DNA from: Streptomyces noursei
GTDB lineage: Bacteria; Actinomycetota; Actinomycetes; Streptomycetales; Streptomycetaceae
DNA: 52,759 nucleotides
Direction of reading: 5' to 3'
Assembly (NCBI RefSeq): GCF_001646665.1
Contig: NZ_LWBU01000378.1
Location: 1-52,759 of the forward strand
Shown here: piece by piece, positions 47,539 through 52,759 of the stretch
Position numbering within the stretch: position 1 is the stretch's first letter
Layout of the letters: every line of letters starts with the position of its first letter
Notes under the pieces: model-generated
What the model was told of the DNA's origin: nothing
The model's database searches: none
The model's input: the letters and a program-made list of their open reading frames with translations, nothing else
Position numbers and translations under genes: made by a program

Positions 47539-48765
47539 ATGAACGGCAAGGCGACCACGACCCGATCACGGCTGGACAGAGGCCGTAGCGCGCTCGGCCC
47601 CGCGCTGGAACTGGTGCACACCGGACGCGCCCCCACGCGCGCGGTGCTCACCGCCGAGCTCGGTGTCACCCGCGCCACCGCCGGCGCCGTCGCCGCCGAA
47701 CTGGAGGCACTCGGCCTCATCCGCGTGGACTCCCGCCCGGGCGCCGCCGCGGGTTCCCAGGGGCGGCCCTCGCACCGGCTCACCGTCGACGAGAAGGGTC
47801 CGGTGGCACTCGCCGCCCAGATCCACGCCGACGGATACCGCGCCGCCCTCGTCGGGCTCGGCGGCCGCGTCGTCGCCACGGCACCGGGCTGCGTGACCGT
47901 CTCCGCCGACCCCGCCCAGGTCCTTCGGGCCGTCGTCGCGTCGGGTGCCGGGCTGCTGCGCGACAGCGGGCGCCGCTGCGTGGGCGCCGGTCTCGCCGTG
48001 CCGTCCGCCGTCGCCGAGCCCGAGGGCACCGCGCTCAACCCGCTCCACCTCGCCTGGCCCGCCGGAGCGCCCGTCCGCGACATCTTCGCCGACCTGGTGC
48101 GCGACGCCGGCATCGAGGGCCCCGCCTTCACCGGCAACGACGTCAACCTCGCCGCCCTGGCCGAGCACCGGCACGGCGCCGGCCGCGGCGCCCAGCACCT
48201 GCTCTGTGTCGCCACCGGACACCGCGGGGTCGGCGGAGCGCTCGTCCTCGACGGGCGCCTCCACACCGGCAGCTCCGGTCTCGCCCTCGAGGTCGGCCAC
48301 CTCACGGTGAACCCCGAGGGCCGCCCGTGCTACTGCGGCGGCCGCGGCTGCCTCGACGTCGAGGCCGACCCGCTCGCCTTCCTCACGGCCGCCGGACGGG
48401 AACCCGGGCCCGAGGTCTCCCTGCTCCAGCAGAGCCGTGACCTGCTGCGCGACCATGCCGACGACCCGGGAGTGCGGGCCGCCACCCAGGAACTCGTCGA
48501 CCGGCTGGGCCTGGGGCTCGCCGGGCTGGTCAACATCCTCAACCCCGACCGCATCATCCTCGGCGGCCTGCACCGCGAACTGCTCGCCGCCGACCCGGAA
48601 CGGCTCCGTGCGGTCGTCGCCGACCGCAGCCTGTGGGGCCGCAGCGGCGGCGTACCGATCCTGGGCTGCACCCTGGAGCACAACAGCCTCGCGGGCGCCG
48701 CCGAACTGGCCTGGCAGCCGGTGCTGGACGACCCTCTCGGAGCCCTGGGCCGCCCGGCCGCGTAG
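47539..48765 (+). CDS. ROK-family transcriptional repressor (NagC/XylR type)
   Basis: 408 aa. The N-terminal winged helix (about 10-60; PTRAVLTAELGVTRATAGAVAAELEALGLI) is joined to a ROK sugar-kinase-like domain with LEVGHLTVNPEGRPCYCGGRGCLD (ExGH and the three-Cys zinc site) and LVNILNPDRIILGG. The ATP-binding DxGxT motif is not preserved (LAAQIHADGYRAAL), as in true ROK repressors, so it senses rather than phosphorylates a sugar. ATG 47539 is preceded by GGGAG at 11 nt. Candidate target: the MFS gene at 44576-45874, whose operator is of ROK type. Confidence 0.92.
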   Translation: MNGKATTTRSRLDRGRSALGPALELVHTGRAPTRAVLTAELGVTRATAGAVAAELEALGLIRVDSRPGAAAGSQGRPSHRLTVDEKGPVALAAQIHADGYRAALVGLGGRVVATAPGCVTVSADPAQVLRAVVASGAGLLRDSGRRCVGAGLAVPSAVAEPEGTALNPLHLAWPAGAPVRDIFADLVRDAGIEGPAFTGNDVNLAALAEHRHGAGRGAQHLLCVATGHRGVGGALVLDGRLHTGSSGLALEVGHLTVNPEGRPCYCGGRGCLDVEADPLAFLTAAGREPGPEVSLLQQSRDLLRDHADDPGVRAATQELVDRLGLGLAGLVNILNPDRIILGGLHRELLAADPERLRAVVADRSLWGRSGGVPILGCTLEHNSLAGAAELAWQPVLDDPLGALGRPAA

Positions 48766-48817
48766 TCCTGCCGGACCGGCCCGGGACCGCCGGGCGCACG
48801 TCATGAGGGCGGAGCGC

Positions 48818-49084
48818 TCACAGGGCGTGCGGGGCGTGCGTCCGCACCGCCGCCAGCAGTTGTCGCAGCGACGGGTTGACCAGCGCCGTGCCCGCCACCC
48901 GGACGGTCGGCACCGTCTCGTTGCCGTCCGCCACCGAGCGGACGTAAGCCGCGGCCTCGGGGTCCTTCCAGATGTTCACCTCGGTGTACCGCAGTCCGGT
49001 GAAGCGCAGTTGGAGACGCAGCTTCATGCAGTACGGGCAGCCCGGCCGCCAGTGGACGACCACGCTCTCCAGGTCCTCGTCCAT
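48818..49084 (-). CDS. Mycoredoxin (glutaredoxin-like)
   Basis: 88 aa. Active site VVHWRPGCPYCMKLRLQL (CPYC) near residues 9-26; DGNETVPTVRVAGTALVNPS supplies the cis-Pro and the mycothiol-binding TVP. This matches mycobacterial mycoredoxin-1 closely in layout. It reduces mycothiol-protein mixed disulphides, fitting the actinobacterial thiol system. ATG 49084 has GGAGGGGAG upstream. It converges on the ROK repressor with 52 bp between stops. Confidence 0.9.
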   Translation of the reverse strand: MDEDLESVVVHWRPGCPYCMKLRLQLRFTGLRYTEVNIWKDPEAAAYVRSVADGNETVPTVRVAGTALVNPSLRQLLAAVRTHAPHAL

Positions 49085-49388
49085 GACTCCCCTCCGTCGC
49101 CGACGAGGGTACTGCGCCCGCTGTTCGCTCCGCGTATGAAGACCGGAGCCGTCGCTGCGACGGGTCGGCAGGCCTCGGTCGGCCGCGCCGCCATCGCCCT
49201 CGACGAGCGACCGGCCGTGCGGCACGGACGGAGCGGGGACGTGCGCACCGGCCCGTCCGGCCGTCCCGCTGCGTCCACGCACCGCCCGCCCCGGCGGGCA
49301 TCGCGACGGACACATGCCGGCGCACCGAGGGGCGGTGAACGGCGTCCCGGTGGCCCGCGACGGTGGACCCGCCGTGGCCCCCGCTCCG
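49085..49388. other. 304-bp gap upstream of mycoredoxin
   Basis: Between the mycoredoxin start and the stop of the ATP-binding gene. Frames are open on both strands, as expected at this GC, but none has an SD with a recognisable protein. I see no clear repeat or hairpin. Confidence 0.4.
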
Positions 49389-49931
49389 TCAGCCGGCGAC
49401 GGCCGGCCGGGCGACGGCCCGTTCGCGGACCGCGTCCGCCGCGTCGGCGGCGTCCCCGAAGGGGACCGTGCCGGTGAACGGGCCGGTGGTGGCGGCGCCG
49501 TACACGGGAAGAGGCGGTATCGGCAGGGGTGTGGACGAGGGTGCCGGGAGGGTGAACCACACGACCTTCCCCGTGTCGCCCTGAGGCCGGGCGCCCCAGC
49601 TTTCGCTGAAGGCCTCTATCAGGGCCAGCCCCCGGCCCGAAGTGGCCATGGGATCGGACGTGTTGACCGCGGGGAGGCGAGGGTCGTGGTCGGTGACCGA
49701 GACCGTCAGCCGGTCGAGCAGCAGCTCGATCTCGACGGTGCACACCTTGTCCGGCTGGGCGTGCTGGTGGACGTTCGTCAGGAGCTCGGTGACACCGAGC
49801 GCGGCCTTCTCGATCAGACAATCGAGATTCCAGTAGCGCAGTTGCGCTGAAACGATTCTGCGGACCTGACCGATCCGCGACGGCAGGGCTTGGAGCTCTA
49901 CCGTGCACTGCCTGCTTGCCTGGCTGATCAC
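49389..49931 (-). CDS. RsbW-like ATP-binding anti-sigma / sensor-type ATPase
   Basis: 180 aa GHKL (HATPase) domain. N box ALGVTELLTNVHQHA, G1 box VTDHDPRLP and G2 box SGRGLALIEAFSESWG are all present; the domain ends near residue 130 and an Ala/Pro-rich tail follows. Streptomycetes have dozens of such stand-alone ATPases, acting as anti-sigma factors or partners of STAS-domain antagonists. GTG 49931 has GGGGAG upstream. No sigma factor or antagonist gene adjoins it, only a 109-aa hypothetical gene 200 bp upstream on the same strand. Confidence 0.9.
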   Translation of the reverse strand: MISQASRQCTVELQALPSRIGQVRRIVSAQLRYWNLDCLIEKAALGVTELLTNVHQHAQPDKVCTVEIELLLDRLTVSVTDHDPRLPAVNTSDPMATSGRGLALIEAFSESWGARPQGDTGKVVWFTLPAPSSTPLPIPPLPVYGAATTGPFTGTVPFGDAADAADAVRERAVARPAVAG

Positions 49932-50131
49932 GGCTGCGACTCCCCGAAATGAGGTCCGGAAGAAGACGGAGATCGGATCCAGTAGTTGGCTGGCTAGCGG
50001 TCCGGCGGGCTGGATCGCAGCGTCACCGCCGGTGCACCCTGGGTAGTGATGTCAGTCCAGCGTGGACCAGGGGTGACCGCTTCGCAACTCGCGGCGTCCG
50101 GCTGCCCTCAGGTCCCCGCCGTCACTTCTGT

Positions 50132-50461
50132 TCAGCTGCTGTCGCCACCCGCGCGACGCACCGCCTCCATGAGGCGGCCGGCGACGGCCGACCCGGCGGC
50201 CTCGTCCGGTTCGGGGGCGCGCTGTCCCATGGTCAGCCGGTACCGCGTGCCGTTGAGCGTCGCCACCATGGCGTCGTCGCGTCCCGCGAACCAGGGCCTG
50301 CTCGCCCTGACCGCCCGTACCGGAGCGGTGTCGATCACCCGGCCGTAGCTGGTGAGGAGCGCCAGCCTGCCGTCCTTGATCAGAACCTCGCCCGCCCGGG
50401 TCAGCGAGCGCGGCCACCGTTCGATCCGTACGCCGGTGGCACTGAAATCAGCCTCGGCCAT
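50132..50461 (-). CDS. Conserved hypothetical protein, 109 aa
   Basis: 109 aa, soluble. Short beta-rich stretches are visible (GEVLIKDGRLALLTSYGRVIDTAP, DAMVATLNGTRYRLTMG) and may form a PH-like barrel; the end is helical (GRLMEAVRRAGG). I do not recognise the family. ATG 50461 follows GAAGGGGG at longer spacing. It may share a transcript with the RsbW-like gene downstream. Confidence 0.65.
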   Translation of the reverse strand: MAEADFSATGVRIERWPRSLTRAGEVLIKDGRLALLTSYGRVIDTAPVRAVRASRPWFAGRDDAMVATLNGTRYRLTMGQRAPEPDEAAGSAVAGRLMEAVRRAGGDSS

Positions 50462-50743
50462 GACGCACCCAGCCCCCTTCGCGCAGGTTTATGCCGGTCA
50501 GTCTGCACAAGTGCCCGCCACAATGCCAGGGCGCGTGGGCGGATGCGCCCCCTCTGTCCCGTACAGCGCCGCTCGATGCGCCCCGTGCGCCGCGTGCCGC
50601 GCTCTGTGCCGCCCCGCTGCCGTGCGCGCCCCCCGACCCCTCTGCAAGCGTTCCCTATGGGACATCAAAGTCATCGTTTGCGCAGGTGAGGGGGGTAATG
50701 TGCGAGGAGGGACAGCAGGGGGAAGAAGGACGAGGAGCGGCGC

Positions 50744-51916
50744 GTGAGTACCAGGGAAACAGCAGAACCGGCCGAGCCCACCGGGCCGGCCACCACCATC
50801 GACGTGGACCACAGCGACGCCGCGTACCGGCAGTGGCTCAAGGAGGCCGTGCGCAAGGTCCAGGCCGACGCCAACCGCTCCGCCGACACGCACCTGCTGC
50901 GCTTCCCGCTCCCCGAGCAGTGGGGCATCGACCTCTACCTCAAGGACGAGTCGACGCATCCGACCGGCAGCCTCAAGCACCGCCTGGCCCGCTCCCTCTT
51001 CCTCTACGGGCTGTGCAACGGCTGGATCCGCCCCGGCAAGCCCGTCATCGAGGCGTCCAGCGGCTCCACCGCCGTCTCCGAGGCCTACTTCGCGAGCCTC
51101 ATCGGCGTGCCGTTCATCGCCGTCATGCCCCGCACCACCAGCCCGGAGAAGATCCGGCTCATCGAATTCCACGGCGGCCGGTGCCACTTCGTGGACGACT
51201 CGCGCAAGATGTACGAGGAGTCGGCCGCCCTCGCCGCCGCCACCGGCGGCCACTACATGGACCAGTTCACCTACGCGGAGCGGGCCACCGACTGGCGCGG
51301 GAACAACAACATCGCCGAGTCGATCTACCAGCAGCTGCGGCTGGAGCGCCATCCGGTACCCGCCTGGATCGTCGCCACGGCCGGCACGGGCGGCACCTCC
51401 GCGACCATCGCCCGCTACGTCCACTACATGATGTACGACACCCGGGTGTGCGTCCCGGACCCGGAGAACTCCTGCTTCTTCGAGGGCTGGACCACCGGCA
51501 ACGCGGACGCCGCCAGCGACTGCGGCTCGCGCATCGAGGGCATCGGACGGCCCCGGATGGAGCCGAGCTTCGTGCCCGGCGCCATCGACCGGATGATGAA
51601 GGTGCCCGACGCCGCGAGCATCGCCGCCGTACGCGCCCTGGAGAACGCCATCGGGCGCAAGGCCGGCGGTTCGACCGGCACCGGTCTGTGGAGCGCGCTG
51701 AAGATCGTCGCCGAGATGGTGGCGGAGGGCCGGACCGGCAGCGTGGTCACCCTGATCTGCGACCCGGGCGACCGCTACCTCGACAAGTACTACTCCGACG
51801 CCTGGCTCGCCGAACAGGGCCTCGACATCGCGCCCTACAGCGCCGCCATCGACGAGTTCCTCGGCAGCGGCGTGTGGCCGGACCGGCTCGCCCGGCCCGG
51901 CACCGCCGCCGCCTGA
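50744..51916 (+). CDS. PLP-dependent cysteine synthase / cysteine desulfhydrase family protein
   Basis: 390 aa fold-type II PLP enzyme. The Schiff-base Lys is in STHPTGSLKHRLA; SSGSTAVSEAYFA replaces the usual substrate loop; VATAGTGGTSATIARY is the PLP phosphate loop. In length and motifs it resembles mycobacterial Cds1, which breaks L-cysteine to H2S, pyruvate and ammonia, rather than CysK/CysM. GTG 50744 has GAGGAG 7 nt upstream. TAATGT at 50696-50701, within a GGGGGGTAAT run, could be a -10, possibly of the general-stress type (GGGTAA). A 32-bp tandem repeat starts right after the stop. Confidence 0.88.
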   Translation: MSTRETAEPAEPTGPATTIDVDHSDAAYRQWLKEAVRKVQADANRSADTHLLRFPLPEQWGIDLYLKDESTHPTGSLKHRLARSLFLYGLCNGWIRPGKPVIEASSGSTAVSEAYFASLIGVPFIAVMPRTTSPEKIRLIEFHGGRCHFVDDSRKMYEESAALAAATGGHYMDQFTYAERATDWRGNNNIAESIYQQLRLERHPVPAWIVATAGTGGTSATIARYVHYMMYDTRVCVPDPENSCFFEGWTTGNADAASDCGSRIEGIGRPRMEPSFVPGAIDRMMKVPDAASIAAVRALENAIGRKAGGSTGTGLWSALKIVAEMVAEGRTGSVVTLICDPGDRYLDKYYSDAWLAEQGLDIAPYSAAIDEFLGSGVWPDRLARPGTAAA

Positions 51917-51917
51917 C

Positions 51918-52045
51918 GGAACGTCACTGCACTGGGAAGCGCGCCGGGTGGAGCGTCACTGCGCCGGGGTGGGCGCCGGGCGGAACGTCACTGCACCGGG
52001 GTGGGCGCCGGGCGGAACGTCACTGCGCCGGGGGCGACGCCACTC
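51918..52045. repeat. 32-bp tandem repeat between convergent genes
   Basis: Four units at 51918, 51950, 51982 and 52014, each beginning GGA(A/G)CGTCACTGC; units two and three differ by two bases, the first and last are more diverged. It starts 2 bp after the PLP-enzyme stop and includes the stop codon and final codons of the convergent SRPBCC gene. Confidence 0.85.
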
Positions 52046-52503
52046 TGCCGTCGAGGTTGCGCATCGCGGCCCGGAAGGAGTGCCCCACCCCGGACCTCGC
52101 CAGCCGCATCACCAGCCGGAACGGGGCGGGACCCTCGGCCGCCAGCGTCCACCGGACCCGGGTGCCGGTCCCGTGCCGGGGCGAGCAGCCACTCCTCGAC
52201 CAGCGCCCGCACGCCGGGGGCGTTGGTCTCCTCCACCCGGTACGCGTAGCGTTCCCCGGGGTCCGTCGCCATGACCCGCTCCTGGAAGACCACACCACCG
52301 CGCAGCCGTATCTCCCGGCCGGCGCCCCCGGCGGTGGAGCGGGCGGCCGCGATGGCGGTGAACCAGGAAGGGCTGTCGGCGACGTCCTCGGCGAGCGCCC
52401 GGTACACCGCCGAGGGCGGCGCGGCCACTTCCGTGTCGAAGACGAGACGCAGGGGCGCGGAGTCGAGGAAGTCGAGCCGCACCGGGCGCAGTCGGCGTGC
52501 CAT
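52020..52503 (-). pseudogene. SRPBCC-family protein, frameshifted
   Basis: Start ATG 52503 (MARRLRPVRLDFLDS) with GGAGG 8 nt upstream. The first about 110 codons encode a START/polyketide-cyclase-like SRPBCC protein (FDTEVAAPPSAVYRALAED, VEEWLLAPA). The matching C-terminal part (GTGTRVRWTLAAEGPAPF, SFRAAMRNLDGRVA) continues in another frame to a stop at 52020. Removing one base around 52165-52185 would restore about 160 codons. Either a real disruption or a sequencing error in a GC-rich run. Unfixed, the first frame would run on to 51988 with unrelated sequence. Confidence 0.75.
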
Positions 52504-52696
52504 GGACCGTACCTCCAGCATGCGAAGGGATGGGCGGCAGGCGGTGCCCGTGCGGCGGTGCGGGGGCCACCGGAGGCGTACGCTCCCGAGCTCCCCGGGC
52601 TCCCGGCTCCGGCACGCCCGGCCGCCGGTGACCGGCGGAGGTGTGCGCGGTGTGCGCCCCCGGCCGGGCGTCACCCGGTGGCCGGGAGGACGCCGT

Positions 52697-52732
52697 GGAC
52701 ACGACCTGGGCCCCACACCCCAGGTCGTGTCC
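52697..52732. other. Perfect 14-bp hairpin near the window end
   Basis: GGACACGACCTGGG (52697-52710) pairs with 52719-52732 around an 8-nt loop, followed by GTAAAGTC. It may be a terminator for a gene beyond the window or the edge of an insertion element. The stretch 52504-52696 upstream of the SRPBCC gene shows no gene. Confidence 0.5.
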
Positions 52733-52759
52733 GTAAAGTCTCGCCTGGCCCGCGGCGCC

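Noticed and set aside
50676..50701. SigB-type promoter before the PLP enzyme
   Set aside because: GTTT and GGGTAA are present but the spacing (about 13) is shorter than the usual 14-16, so it is only mentioned as a possibility.

Overview
The window is 52.8 kb of very GC-rich chromosome from a Streptomyces or close relative. The signs are extreme third-position GC, frequent GTG starts, several apparently leaderless genes, mycothiol- and F420-linked enzymes, a mycoredoxin, and many DUF families typical of streptomycetes. I see no rRNA, tRNA, CRISPR array, phage, intact transposon or biosynthetic gene cluster. It reads as housekeeping and accessory metabolism with many small regulator/target pairs.

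Layout. 0-7 kb: a minus-strand run (Asp-box repeat protein, ung, BadF-type sugar kinase, degenerate CbiX-like protein); an old-yellow-enzyme gene divergent from an ArsR-type regulator across a strikingly symmetric operator; an FprA-like ferredoxin reductase. 7-13.5 kb: a DUF305 lipoprotein divergent from a secreted LVIVD-repeat protein, a TetR regulator, a PAP2 phosphatase, an M56 peptidase with a DUF5134 membrane protein, and a GNAT acetyltransferase. 13.5-21.6 kb: a ClpC-type unfoldase, GDPD, the operon DUF6421 - atypical SDR - threonine aldolase, and a leaderless transglutaminase-like gene. 21.7-27.2 kb: PlsC-type acyltransferase, thioredoxin-like protein, a cysteine-type leader peptide with a flavin reductase, etfB-etfA, and a DUF6986 protein behind an IclR-like palindrome. 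27.2-35.8 kb: a membrane Ser/Thr kinase, LacI regulator and ROK kinase (ManNAc-kinase-like), a TmrB-like/Nudix fusion, an MBL hydrolase and an M20 dipeptidase. 36-41.5 kb: geranylgeranyl-reductase-type flavoprotein, F420-type reductase, TetR regulator with alpha/beta hydrolase, DUF4241, DUF6332. 41.6-52.7 kb: two MFS transporters with clear operators, MarR, a mycothiol-dependent isomerase family protein, HhH-GPD protein, ROK repressor, mycoredoxin, an RsbW-like ATPase, a PLP cysteine-metabolism enzyme and a frameshifted SRPBCC gene.

How the genes work together. Redox chemistry recurs: OYE, FprA, flavin reductase, ETF, thioredoxin, mycoredoxin, F420 reductase. Transcription factors sit beside their likely targets with operators visible by eye. 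Several convergent gene ends carry short tandem repeats or long palindromes. The best candidate for something undescribed is the DUF6421 operon: DUF6421 carries a gluzincin-like HDxxH...ExxxD arrangement and is co-transcribed with a motif-deviant SDR and a threonine aldolase. Other notable points are the composite ArsR/OYE operator with an overlapping 10-codon reading frame, the leader peptide before the flavin reductase, and the XylR/NagC-like operator at the second MFS gene. All calls rest on reading sequence and remembered family signatures; nothing was searched.
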